Assembly (NCBI RefSeq): GCF_042853465.1
Contig: NZ_AP031497.1
Span: 744,001-808,000 of the forward strand
Direction: 5' to 3'
Length of the DNA stretch: 64,000 nucleotides
Origin: Simiduia litorea
Lineage (GTDB): Bacteria; Pseudomonadota; Gammaproteobacteria; Pseudomonadales; Cellvibrionaceae
The notes beneath the pieces were generated by a model. The model did no database searches, was not told the origin of the DNA, and saw only the letters and a program-made list of their open reading frames with translations. Of the stretch, positions 1-6,714 are shown piece by piece. The position numbers and the translations under genes were made by a program. How positions within the stretch are numbered: the first letter of the stretch is position 1; every line of letters begins with the position of its first letter.

Positions 1-186
1 GTGTCGCCCAGACCTCGATATCTAGAGGAGTGTTATTTTTGTGCCTAGCAGTGATAACAAGCGCAGGAATATATTAAACCTCCCTTATTCTTTCCGTGGC
101 TAGTGGCAGGTTGGTAATGCGCTAGGTGGCGGTATGTCGGAATACTCAATAAGATCCGTGCCAGTCAATCGGCAATGGCGGGCAAT
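1..186. other. No gene seen at left edge
   Basis: These bases lie downstream of the DinB-like gene. I see no convincing reading frame and no clear attC core pair. The stretch is either cassette flank or the start of the next cassette beyond the window. Confidence 0.4.
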
Positions 187-726
187 CTAAGGGGCTTGTG
201 GTATATCGATGAGGTAATCAGTAACGCCGATATCGACACCACATTGAAACAGCAAAGTACTCGCTTGCCCCCTGTGATGGGTTTGATGATTAAATACATG
301 GGACAATAATTCACCGAAATTTCGTTTGCTTTCTACGCCCTTGGTGTTCTTGTAGACGAGGCTCCTTTGAAGGTCTGACTCCTCCAATTCGTTATTTACC
401 CAGTGCTCAATAATGTTGTCCACTGTAGTGCGAGCGCTATATAACTCGCGCGTATTCGCGTACATAACCTCATTCAATGCGCTAGGGCGAGTAAGGCCTG
501 ATAACCTAGCGAGTGAATGATAGGTATCAGAATGCGCAACAAATCGGCTGAACCAAATAATGTCGGCAACCAATATGTGATTCAGGGTACCGTTTATGGA
601 TGTAAAAAAAGCACCCCTATCTTGAGATAACGCCTCCTCCGAAAGGGTGAAAGCCGCCTTAAATACCTGTGAATTTAGCCGGCTATTATATGTTGACAGC
701 AATCTAAAATGAGAGGTTCCGTTCAT
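187..726 (-). CDS. DinB-family four-helix-bundle protein
   Basis: A 179-residue protein of the DinB/YfiT metal-binding helical-bundle superfamily, whose members include thiol transferases and hydrolases; the substrate is not predictable here. The typical His triad is visible: H50 in 'GTLNHIL' and H147 and H151 in 'FNHQTHHRGQ'. The start chosen is the ATG at 726. Longer versions would extend back through the attC palindrome, whose GTT core lies just upstream and marks the cassette boundary. There is no signal peptide, so it is probably cytoplasmic. It is the leftmost recognisable cassette gene. The ClbS-like gene nearby also belongs to the DinB-type fold, so the array holds two distant relatives. 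Family is confident; function is unknown. Confidence 0.75.
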   Translation of the reverse strand: MNGTSHFRLLSTYNSRLNSQVFKAAFTLSEEALSQDRGAFFTSINGTLNHILVADIIWFSRFVAHSDTYHSLARLSGLTRPSALNEVMYANTRELYSARTTVDNIIEHWVNNELEESDLQRSLVYKNTKGVESKRNFGELLSHVFNHQTHHRGQASTLLFQCGVDIGVTDYLIDIPQAP

Positions 727-748
727 CTCTAATGACTCCGAGTTGTTT

Positions 749-815
749 ACATAACGCGCCCCGAACAACCTCGCACGCCGTACGTGCGTCGCCATTGGTA
801 ACCTTAGGGTTAAAA
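749..815 (-). other. attC site upstream of DinB-like cassette
   Basis: Read on the minus strand it begins TTTTAAC and ends GTTATGT, 67 bases in all. The inner stem CGCACG/CGTGCG encloses a five-base loop, with further partial pairing outside it. The GTT core is 22 bases from the ATG of the DinB-like gene. Spacing, core bases and stem fit an integron attC. Confidence 0.55.
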
Positions 816-1103
816 ATCCAAAGGCCACAGCGTCTAGCTAAATTGCTTTTCTCTAGGCTCGCCAACAATACAGAAACAGAGGCGGCTTCAAGAAAAAAGC
901 GCGATCACGTTGATACATGCATGCCACCTAAGAAATATAGCCCCAGTGGCAAGCGCGAGCGCCCGCGATCCCCGTTGCGAAAGCCCGATGCTGCGAACAT
1001 GGGCCGGTGCAAGCGAATCGGGTGGAGGAGGCCCAAGCGGCTTTAGCTGCCTCGCCCTGTAGGGGCGTGTGTATAGCTTTGTTAGGCAGGGCCTCACTAA
1101 ACA
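816..1103 (-). other. Unassigned cassette stretch with an R''-like core
   Basis: No believable gene is seen in these 288 bases; the short frames present have arginine- and proline-rich compositions typical of non-coding DNA. A good R'' core, GCCTAAC on the minus strand at 1081-1087, follows the stop codon of the Cys-rich lipoprotein gene, but no matching GTT core lies within a normal attC length. A weaker GTTGGCG occurs near 858. It may be an ORF-less cassette or a decayed attC. Confidence 0.35.
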
Positions 1104-1481
1104 TTAGTTGCATTTACCCGTTTCAGGATTCTTCTCCCAGTCACCGATACATTCACAGGTACCATCGGACTGACAGATGCCATGAATGCTGGAGACTTCT
1201 GGGTTGTTATTGCAGGTATGGTCTTGCCCTACGGTACAAATGGGTGGTCGACATTTTCCTGTTTCAGCATTGACTACAAATCCATCAACACATTCGCAGC
1301 GTCTTTCTGCGGTGCAAATTCCATGGATGCTAGAAACAGCTGGGTCATCATTGCACGACTGATTCAGGCCAAAGATACAATGACCATCACCTACATCGGA
1401 ATCAGCCTTGTCACTACCACACGACATCAACGCTAAAGATGATAATAAAACGACAACAAGATAGATGTATGCTTTACTCAC
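1104..1481 (-). CDS. Cys-rich secreted lipoprotein with two EGF-like repeats
   Basis: A 125-residue protein with a lipoprotein signal (lipobox ending 'LMSC') followed by two tandem repeats of about 45 residues. Each contains 'SSIHGIC', a 'CEC' motif and 'ETGKC', with six cysteines per repeat, which resembles EGF-like or knottin disulphide modules. It should be anchored to the periplasmic side of a membrane. The start is a GTG with AAGGAG a few bases upstream. It begins only 31 bases after the ClbS-like gene with no room for an attC, so the two probably share a cassette. Function is unknown. Confidence 0.7.
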   Translation of the reverse strand: MSKAYIYLVVVLLSSLALMSCGSDKADSDVGDGHCIFGLNQSCNDDPAVSSIHGICTAERRCECVDGFVVNAETGKCRPPICTVGQDHTCNNNPEVSSIHGICQSDGTCECIGDWEKNPETGKCN

Positions 1482-1512
1482 AATGTCTCCTTATAAAAAG
1501 AAAATGTTTGAT

Positions 1513-2055
1513 TTACTTGCTTGATACATTTCTAACATGCGCGCGTAACTTCTTTATTGCCCAGTCGTAATGACTGGATGTTGCGGAGATACAATAGCTG
1601 CCTAACGACGTGGTGCCAGTCCAGCTATAGTATTTTTTCGTAAATAATTCTTGATTAGAAAAACCCTGAATGAGCGCTAAAACCTGTTTATGGCTTTTCT
1701 TGAGCATCTTAGTCGCATCGTTAAGTTGCGTGCGTTGGTGTTTTTTAAAAAACTCAACGTTCATGTCTCCGTATGTTTTCCATGTGTATGGCGCCGGTAT
1801 TAAACTCTGATTTCCGCCGGATAGGTTGGATTTGACCCATTTCATAAGAAGCCCGTGCCACTCGTAAAGATGAACAAGAACATCCCTGAGGTTTTTGTCT
1901 CTAGCCCAGTGATCTTCTTTTTTACTCTTGTCATTGGAAAAGTCGAACGCTGTAGCCAATGCCTCATCCGGCATTGAATCAATTAACGCCCACATCTTGT
2001 CGAACGTGGCACACGCAGACGTCATTAGATCGTCTTTTGTTGTAGGTCTTGGCAT
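1513..2055 (-). CDS. ClbS/DfsB-family four-helix-bundle protein
   Basis: A 180-residue protein matching the ClbS/DfsB (DUF1706) family. The typical start 'MPRPTTKDDLM', 'HLYEWHGLLMKW', 'YTWKTYGDMN' and the C-terminal 'SSHYDWAIKKLR' are all present. ClbS of colibactin producers is a self-protection hydrolase, but most family members have no assigned substrate and are common as integron cassettes. It is cytoplasmic, with no signal peptide. The ATG is preceded by AGGAGATG at a good distance. A tiny membrane peptide gene ends four bases upstream and a Cys-rich lipoprotein follows 31 bases downstream, so this may be a multi-gene cassette. Resistance to a small DNA-damaging molecule is a reasonable guess, not shown. 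Confidence 0.8.
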   Translation of the reverse strand: MPRPTTKDDLMTSACATFDKMWALIDSMPDEALATAFDFSNDKSKKEDHWARDKNLRDVLVHLYEWHGLLMKWVKSNLSGGNQSLIPAPYTWKTYGDMNVEFFKKHQRTQLNDATKMLKKSHKQVLALIQGFSNQELFTKKYYSWTGTTSLGSYCISATSSHYDWAIKKLRAHVRNVSSK

Positions 2056-2058
2056 ACG

Positions 2059-2163
2059 TCATCTCCTGTGAATGTAGTGCCCAAGTAACCGATGCCTCTT
2101 TACCAGCCGATAAGCCGCTGCAACGAAAAGTAGTGTAATTGCAGCAGTTAGAAATAAATCCAT
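2059..2163 (-). CDS. Possible 34-residue single-span membrane peptide
   Basis: A short frame starting at ATG 2163 encodes a peptide with a hydrophobic segment (residues about 3-17, 'LFLTAAITLLFVAAA') followed by a basic tail ending 'YIHRR'. Its TGA overlaps the ribosome-binding site of the ClbS-like gene and lies three bases before its ATG, suggesting translational coupling. The start lies directly after a candidate attC GTT core, where a cassette gene is expected. No strong ribosome-binding site is seen, so the call rests on position and hydrophobicity. Confidence 0.4.
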   Translation of the reverse strand: MDLFLTAAITLLFVAAAYRLVKRHRLLGHYIHRR

Positions 2164-2168
2164 TGTTT

Positions 2169-2222
2169 ACCAAACACGCCACTAGTTCTAGCGCCGCGTT
2201 AACCGGAGAGTAATAGTTGGCT
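2169..2222 (-). other. Candidate attC upstream of the ClbS cassette
   Basis: On the minus strand it begins AGCCAAC and ends GTTTGGT, 54 bases apart end to end. The inner sequence folds around CTAG-AA-CTAG with flanking ACGC/GCGT pairing. The outer cores match imperfectly, so it is weaker than the other attC sites, but it sits exactly where a cassette boundary is needed. The remaining bases to 2286 contain no gene. Confidence 0.45.
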
Positions 2223-2286
2223 AAGCGTGTGTAGCGAAGCGGAGTCGAGCCAGCTGCTACGAATTCACCTTTAATGCCTTCTTATA

Positions 2287-3198
2287 CTACTCTGCGTATA
2301 AATATACGGCAGCTGCTTTACCCATATTTTTATAATCGTGACCGACGCCTTTTACCACATGAATATCCCAATTAAATGAAGCCTGTAAATCTGAAGCTAA
2401 CGTTTTAGCACTCTGGTAAAAATACTTACCACGACTTAAGCGATATGTACCTTGAGTATCAACCTGAGGGTTTCTGACAAGATGTCCTCGGGTTTCGTTT
2501 TGATTGTCTAATTCACCTAAAAAGATAGTAAGCTTTGATGTAAACGCAGCTCTAATAGAATCTTTGGAGGAAACACCATTATTGAGCCCATATGGAAAAT
2601 CATGCTCAAACGTAGGCACGGTATACCAGCCTGAATTAGACGATAAAATCCGATCTGCTTTATTGTCAATATCAAATAAAGCCAGACGGTGCAGTATTTG
2701 ACCTCCGGCAGAATGACCGAACATGTCATATTGCTTTGCGTTTAGATTAAATCTATTAATTGCGTCATCAAAGATTCGGTCAAAATCGTTAAATATCCAT
2801 TCATTTGGATCGCTGACGACTCTGTAACTTTCAATGGCAGTGCGTTCTTTATTGATTTTTACATCAGATAACATCCGGCCAATATTGTAGTTCCAAAATC
2901 TAGGGTATAATTCATCTGAATAGCTGGGAGACAAAATGAGAACATTATATTTTTCGGAAGCTTCAATCCATGAGTCTCTGTAACTCCAACCATTTCTTCC
3001 GCCGCCTGGAAGCACAATTAGAACGCTAGTATCCTCGTTGTAGGCTGTAGGGAGGTGATAGTAAATATCGATTAGCTTTTCACTATGACCTTTTCCACCT
3101 GCGATAGTAAACTTCCCAGAGCCGAAGCTAACACTTTTATTAACGGCTAAGGTGTTAAATGATAGTAATGTCATCAATACCAGTAAAAAATATTTCAA
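2287..3198 (-). CDS. Secreted alpha/beta-fold serine hydrolase
   Basis: A 303-residue protein with a signal peptide (residues 1 to about 18, ending 'TLA'). It shows an alpha/beta hydrolase layout: an oxyanion-side 'LPGGGRNGW' near 63-71, nucleophile elbow 'GHSAG' with S163, probable acid D231 in 'GELD', and His H287 in 'GVGHDY'. It is probably a periplasmic or secreted esterase, peptidase or polyester depolymerase-like enzyme; the substrate cannot be named. It sits as a single-gene cassette between attC-like sites at 3224-3292 and 2169-2222. The ATG is preceded by a purine-rich AGGGAG. It is long for a cassette gene. Confidence 0.75.
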   Translation of the reverse strand: MKYFLLVLMTLLSFNTLAVNKSVSFGSGKFTIAGGKGHSEKLIDIYYHLPTAYNEDTSVLIVLPGGGRNGWSYRDSWIEASEKYNVLILSPSYSDELYPRFWNYNIGRMLSDVKINKERTAIESYRVVSDPNEWIFNDFDRIFDDAINRFNLNAKQYDMFGHSAGGQILHRLALFDIDNKADRILSSNSGWYTVPTFEHDFPYGLNNGVSSKDSIRAAFTSKLTIFLGELDNQNETRGHLVRNPQVDTQGTYRLSRGKYFYQSAKTLASDLQASFNWDIHVVKGVGHDYKNMGKAAAVYLYAE

Positions 3199-3223
3199 AT
3201 CGACTCCCTAATTTTGATTGTAA

Positions 3224-3292
3224 GCATAACGTCCGCAACAAACGCGAGCAGAGCCCGTCAGACAGGTTTGGTGGCCTTTTACTCAGTTAATG
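3224..3292 (-). other. attC site upstream of the hydrolase cassette
   Basis: Minus-strand cores CATTAAC and GTTATGC lie 69 bases apart end to end, with inner arms CAAAC/GTTTG. The first core overlaps the last codons of the TIMP-like gene, and the second lies 26 bases before the hydrolase start. Confidence 0.6.
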
Positions 3293-3695
3293 AGGCCAAA
3301 ATGTCTTTATATTGTTTTTCCTCGTCGGCGCTGTATACAGAAAATACCCAGCTACAATGACCCACTCGATTGCGATCAATAAAGAATAGGTACTTCTCTC
3401 CTGTTATTAAGCGTGAAGTACAACTAGTGCCAGTGCTTCCTTCAGTTGTTAAATTCGTCCATTGTTTTGGATTCCCACGGTAGGTTTCTAGAACATGAAA
3501 ATGGCTATTTATGGCGGAAAACTCTTTTGGAGTGCCTTCAATTTTCGATGAAGTAATTAGCGCTAGAAATACATTATCGCTGTTTTGGTAATAGTATCCG
3601 AACCTCTCCTCTAGTGTGCCATCCTGCCTCAAACAGCTACATGCAGATGCGATTTGAGGTGCCACTAAAAGTAAAAATAACGTTACATAATTCAT
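3279..3695 (-). CDS. Secreted TIMP/NTR-like protein with CSC motif
   Basis: A 138-residue protein when started at the ATG at 3695, which places a signal peptide first (about residues 1-18, cut before 'CSC'). A mature N-terminus of Cys-x-Cys and two later cysteines ('TSCTSRL' and 'GHCSW') are the pattern of the tissue-inhibitor-of-metalloproteinase / netrin-like fold found in many bacterial secreted proteins. A longer frame starts at 3770 but would translate the attC palindrome, so the shorter start is preferred. It is probably periplasmic, with a disulphide-stabilised beta barrel. In bacteria the fold does not by itself imply protease inhibition. Confidence 0.65.
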   Translation of the reverse strand: MNYVTLFLLLVAPQIASACSCLRQDGTLEERFGYYYQNSDNVFLALITSSKIEGTPKEFSAINSHFHVLETYRGNPKQWTNLTTEGSTGTSCTSRLITGEKYLFFIDRNRVGHCSWVFSVYSADEEKQYKDILASLTE

Positions 3696-3812
3696 AACTA
3701 GTCCTTTACGCGCAAGGCCTTGCATAGCTGCATTTTTTGAAGGAGCACGTTTCGTGCTATCAAGCACCAAAAAGAACGGCGCTAGAATTTCAGTTGCTGA
3801 AGTTTGTTATGT
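3692..3812 (-). other. attC site upstream of the TIMP-like cassette
   Basis: Minus-strand cores are ACATAAC and GTTATGA, complementary over CATAAC/GTTATG, 121 bases end to end. The centre folds as AGCACG-AAA-CGTGCT, with TTTTTGG and CC..AAAAA pairing outside it. The terminal core overlaps the ATG of the TIMP-like gene. This is one of the best attC candidates in the array. Confidence 0.65.
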
Positions 3813-3836
3813 TAATATCTTACAGCATCTTTTGAC

Positions 3837-4150
3837 TTAGCTAAAATTAAGTTGCAACCCTATATTGAAACCGCTTAGATGGTTTTTAATTTCGTCTATT
3901 AAGCTATAAATTTCACCGCTCTGGCTTTCGGTAGCTTTTATGATAATTCGGCAACCCTTTTTTCCATATCGAGATATCCAGATACGATAAGACACAGATT
4001 GATTCCGCCATCCTTTCGCTCACCTATAATATCGATTGCATTAAGGTTCTGAATTGGTTCTTCTATCACTTTCTCTAATTTGCATGACGCCCATATAAAG
4101 GGTCGACTGGAGAGATTGTTGATGAGTTTGTTATGTCTATTCACTGACAT
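3837..4150 (-). pseudogene. Frame-broken small cassette gene
   Basis: Reading leftwards from about 4150 (ATG) or 4069 (GTG), one frame gives '...IDIIGERKDGGINLCLIVSGYLDMEKRVAELS' and stops at 3938. Directly after, a second frame gives 'IKATESQSGEIYSLIDEIKNHLSGFNIGLQLNFS' and stops at 3837. From memory, small proteins common in cassettes have a 'DGG..L.IV.SG.LD' segment followed directly by a helical tail such as this, so the two pieces look like one gene broken by a frameshift or a short insertion near 3930-3965. The downstream attC core starts 25 bases after the second stop. The alternative is an intact short protein ending at 3938. Confidence 0.5.
4082..4136 (-). other. Degraded attC-like site
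   Basis: An ACATAAC core follows immediately after the TAG stop of the secreted-protein gene at 4137. The partner reads GTCATGC, where GTTATGC would be expected, 55 bases away end to end, and the centre pairs GACCC with GGGCGTC. The changed core base suggests a damaged site next to a damaged gene. Confidence 0.4.
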
Positions 4151-4670
4151 TGATAGATTTAACCAGATTAACGGTTTTGCCAGAAACATAGTCTTTGACC
4201 AGAACCTCAAATTTATATGTTCCTATCAGTTCATGGGGCTCTACTATCAGTTTAATAAAATCAGCACTGAGACCTATAGATTGCCCCTCTGGTGATTGTT
4301 TGTCATACCACACTTCACTCTCAGGAATCCGGCTATAAACTTTGCTATTAGGTTGATAGATGGTTAACTTTTGCGTCAGACGGCAATTTCCTTGCTCAGT
4401 TTTTCCACATAATTTGAAAACTATAAATGCGGAAATGACCTCTCCTTTTTTCATTTCTTCAGATGTTGGAAAATATACGCCCTCTGATGGGGTATTCCAG
4501 TTTCTTAGTGCTACCTCAGAATTGCTTGATAATACAAGCTCTGCACAAAAACCAGATGAACATTTTCTATAGCTTGTTTCCGGAAGTTCTTTTTGGTCTG
4601 GCCCTATGAACGAAGCCCAGGATGCACCAGACAGCAGAAAGAGAATTGCACCGATAATTTTGGTATTCAT
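4137..4670 (-). CDS. Secreted protein of unknown function
   Basis: A 177-residue protein with a signal peptide (residues 1 to about 19, 'SGASWA'). The mature part has four cysteines, two in 'KCSSGFC' and two in 'LCGKTEQGNC', which suggests disulphides, and a C-terminal half that reads like a beta-sandwich ('GTYKFEVLVKDYVSGKTVNL'). I do not recognise the family. It is a single-gene cassette: an attC ends 18 bases before its ATG, and an R''-like core touches its stop codon. Location is probably periplasmic. Confidence 0.6.
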   Translation of the reverse strand: MNTKIIGAILFLLSGASWASFIGPDQKELPETSYRKCSSGFCAELVLSSNSEVALRNWNTPSEGVYFPTSEEMKKGEVISAFIVFKLCGKTEQGNCRLTQKLTIYQPNSKVYSRIPESEVWYDKQSPEGQSIGLSADFIKLIVEPHELIGTYKFEVLVKDYVSGKTVNLVKSINVSE

Positions 4671-4687
4671 TCCGATCCTTATAGATT

Positions 4688-4753
4688 TTATAACGCCTTT
4701 AGCACAGGCGCGCTGTAAGCGCGTCCAGCGCGTTTTGGTTGCAATTGTTACAC
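4688..4753 (-). other. attC site between NADAR and secreted-protein cassettes
   Basis: Minus-strand cores are GTGTAAC, which contains the TAA stop of the NADAR gene, and GTTATAA, 66 bases end to end. A perfect seven-pair stem CGCGCTG/CAGCGCG forms the centre. Confidence 0.65.
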
Positions 4754-5182
4754 TGACAATTGGGTACGAAATTTTACCAATATTTTTCCAAGCTTATTTA
4801 ATCCGGTACCATCTTTGCCTGCGCCCCAATAATAATCGGCAGGGGCATTTTCAACGATATCACTGGCACCTGTGGAAAGAAGCAAATCTCTTAAGCCTTC
4901 GTGTGTTTGGAACTTCTTCAATACAGCCTCCTCCATAATGCTGTCTTTGACCACTTCCCAATCTGGTCTGATTGGAACTTTCCGGCTACGGCCTAGCTCT
5001 GCCGCTTGTTTTGCAGTATGACTCTCTCGAATTTTTTCCCTTTGTGGAGAGATCTCAAACTTCTGGGCTTGAAAATAGTGCTCTACGGTTTTCCACCAGA
5101 CTCCATCCATCTCTATTCCATGGCTAGAGAAATTAGAAAAATCACCATAGTCATCATTTTTGGTATAGAAGTAGATAGTCAT
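4748..5182 (-). CDS. NADAR (YbiA-like) N-glycosidase
   Basis: A 144-residue protein of the NADAR/YbiA family, whose characterised members cleave N-glycosidic bonds of riboflavin-pathway intermediates or of ADP-ribose adducts. Family signatures are clear: 'FSNFSS' near residues 16-21, 'WWKTVEHYFQAQKF' around 29-42, and 'DYYWGAGKDGTGLNKLGKIL' in the last 30 residues. The length is full and it is cytoplasmic. It is a single cassette flanked by good attC sites on both sides (5196-5288 and 4688-4753). No ADP-ribosyltransferase toxin partner is next to it. The family call is firm; which reaction this member performs is open. Confidence 0.85.
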   Translation of the reverse strand: MTIYFYTKNDDYGDFSNFSSHGIEMDGVWWKTVEHYFQAQKFEISPQREKIRESHTAKQAAELGRSRKVPIRPDWEVVKDSIMEEAVLKKFQTHEGLRDLLLSTGASDIVENAPADYYWGAGKDGTGLNKLGKILVKFRTQLSV

Positions 5183-5195
5183 TGCACGGCTTCAA

Positions 5196-5288
5196 TTGTA
5201 ACGCCCCCAGAAACTGCCTGCTTTTTTTTGCGTGTTTTTGCAAAAAGAAGACAGTTTACGGAGGTCAGATTTACTGGCCTTGTTAAAA
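5196..5288 (-). other. attC site upstream of the NADAR cassette
   Basis: Minus-strand cores are TTTTAAC and GTTACAA, 93 bases end to end. Arms AAACTG/CAGTTT and CTTTTTGC/GCAAAAA.AAG fold around a short loop. The first core starts five bases after the lipoprotein stop codon. Confidence 0.65.
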
Positions 5289-5293
5289 CTTTA

Positions 5294-5719
5294 TTACTGC
5301 TCAACTTTATAAAGCCTCGTATCTACGACTGTAGTGCTTGATGAGCCCTGTGGACTTAGAGGCGTAAACACCTGAACTGCCCGTGACTCAGGGACAGTGA
5401 TCTCCGCCTCTAAGATTTCCGTACCACTACCTTTATGAACTACATAAAATTCATTACCAAGAGTTTCATATGATGCGTCCTGAACCACTAAGGTTAAGGA
5501 GCCAGTGTCAGTACTTGCCAGATTATACTGAACCTCATATCTGATTTTCACGCTAGATCCAGCTTTGAGCGTTTCTGTATCTGCTGGAGATGTGCTCAAT
5601 ATTTTTACTGAGTCCTTACTTAAGGCTGGCACACTACTTTGTTCGTTCACTGGCGATCTTGATTCACTACAGCCCAACAAAATTAGTGACATCATTAATG
5701 TTGCTAGAAAAATTTTCAT
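5294..5719 (-). CDS. Small lipoprotein of unknown function
   Basis: A 141-residue protein with a lipoprotein signal (lipobox 'LLGC', Cys at residue 17), a low-complexity Ser-rich linker, and a beta-rich C-terminal part of about 100 residues ('GSSVKIRYEVQYNL', 'GSLTLVVQDASYE'). It resembles an immunoglobulin-like or DUF-type periplasmic domain. It is the first gene of the cassette array in the direction of reading and ends five bases before a good attC. No motif points to a function. Confidence 0.65.
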   Translation of the reverse strand: MKIFLATLMMSLILLGCSESRSPVNEQSSVPALSKDSVKILSTSPADTETLKAGSSVKIRYEVQYNLASTDTGSLTLVVQDASYETLGNEFYVVHKGSGTEILEAEITVPESRAVQVFTPLSPQGSSSTTVVDTRLYKVEQ

Positions 5720-5732
5720 AACTATCCTTGAG

Positions 5733-5866
5733 TTCTAACATTTTAATTCTGTGCCGGCTCGTTTTGCTCTGTGGCGCCTAAATCGACATCAGGAAGTTTT
5801 TGAATTTATTATTTAATTTTTCCGGATCATAGCATGGTCTAAACCAAGCGTGCGCGCTTGTTAGCT
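5733..5866 (-). other. Weak attC-like boundary at right end of array
   Basis: Minus-strand AGCTAAC at 5860-5866 and GTTAGAA at 5733-5739 could be the cores of a 134-base attC just upstream of the first lipoprotein gene, but the internal pairing is poor. No integrase gene or clear attI lies between here and the paiB-like gene at 6075. Bases 5867-6074 are AT-rich, then GC-rich, and hold no gene that I can see. Confidence 0.3.
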
Positions 5867-6074
5867 GGGATGCGAGGTCTCGTTATCCTTTTTTACTATA
5901 TTTTTAACTTATTGATTTTTAAGGCTATTTTATTTTTTCGGGCGGATAGCGTACCGGCACGGTTTGTTTTCGCGCGCAAAAGGTTAAAAATTCTGGATAT
6001 AGCCGTCTAGAAATTCGGCTAGTGGTGGGGCGGTTTAGCCTTTACCATGGCTGTTTTTATTCGGGGGGCGAGCT

Positions 6075-6668
6075 ATGTATGTACCTAAACATTTTCTAGG
6101 TGGCGATGAGTTGGCGGCGTTTGATTTTATTGATGCGCATGGCTTTGCTCAGTTAACCGGCCTATTGGATGGCGAACTTTTTTGTACCCATTTACCATTA
6201 TTATTGGATCGAGACCGGCGGCGCTTGTTGGGCCATGTCGCTTTAGGTAATCCGCAGGCCAAGGCCTTGGCTGGGCAAAAAGTCCAGTGCACCTTTGCCG
6301 GGCCCCACGGATATGTGTCGCCCAGCTGGTATCACTCCGCCGGTGTGCCCACCTGGAATTATCAGGCCGCGCATGTGTATGGCACTTGTCAGTTGATTGA
6401 AGATAACGAGGCGGTGCACGATCTGTTGCGTAAGCTCACGCACCAATACGAGGCGGGTGAGGCAACCCCTTGGCAACCCGACTACAACCCCGGCATGATT
6501 AAGGCTATTGTTGGTTTTGAAATTGCCTTGGAGCGAGTGGACTTAAAGTTTAAGCTGAGTCAAAACCGCTCAAGCGTTGATCAGCAGTCGGTGGTTCACG
6601 CCTTGCGTTTGCGTAACAATCAGGCCTTGGCGGCGGCGATGGTGCAGCAACTGAAATTGGATATGTAG
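6075..6668 (+). CDS. paiB: PaiB-like FMN-binding protein
   Basis: A 197-residue protein of the FMN-binding split-barrel family annotated as negative transcriptional regulator PaiB. Family features include the N-terminal 'MYVPKHF', 'GHVALGNPQAKAL', 'GPHGYVSPSWY' and 'VPTWNYQAAHVYG', with 'FKLSQNRS' near the C-terminus. Length is typical. It probably binds flavin in the cytoplasm; a regulatory role is taken from the Bacillus name and not evident here. It begins with ATG preceded by GGGGGGCGAG and is the first chromosomal-type gene to the right of the cassette array. The yjdF-like gene follows after 46 bases. Confidence 0.85.
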   Translation: MYVPKHFLGGDELAAFDFIDAHGFAQLTGLLDGELFCTHLPLLLDRDRRRLLGHVALGNPQAKALAGQKVQCTFAGPHGYVSPSWYHSAGVPTWNYQAAHVYGTCQLIEDNEAVHDLLRKLTHQYEAGEATPWQPDYNPGMIKAIVGFEIALERVDLKFKLSQNRSSVDQQSVVHALRLRNNQALAAAMVQQLKLDM

Positions 6669-6714
6669 GTCGCGGCGTTGTTGCTACGCACAATCATTAT
6701 AAACAGGAAATAAC

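Larger units (their letters stand above)
187..5866 (-). mobile_element. Integron-type gene cassette array without integrase (CALIN-like)
   Basis: Nine or more small genes all read leftwards, most preceded by an imperfect palindrome of 54 to 121 bases. The palindromes start with an ...AAC core at or just after the upstream stop codon and end with a GTT... core next to the following start. The clearest examples are at 5196-5288, 4688-4753, 3692-3812, 3224-3292 and 749-815. This is the architecture of integron cassettes: gene, R'' core, folded stem, R' core, next gene. The genes are unrelated to each other, mostly secreted or small, and more AT-rich than the genes beyond 6 kb. With this orientation an attI site and intI gene would lie to the right of 5719, but the first gene there is an ordinary paiB-like gene, so no integrase is adjacent. 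The array is best described as a cluster of attC sites lacking an integrase, or the detached tail of a chromosomal integron. Confidence 0.7.

Noticed and set aside
732..1046. Rightward frame over the attC and unassigned cassette stretch
   Set aside because: Arg/Pro-rich composition, no ribosome-binding site, lies across an attC palindrome.
5720..6074. Possible attI/intI location
   Set aside because: No integrase-like frame on either strand and only a weak attC-like core pair.
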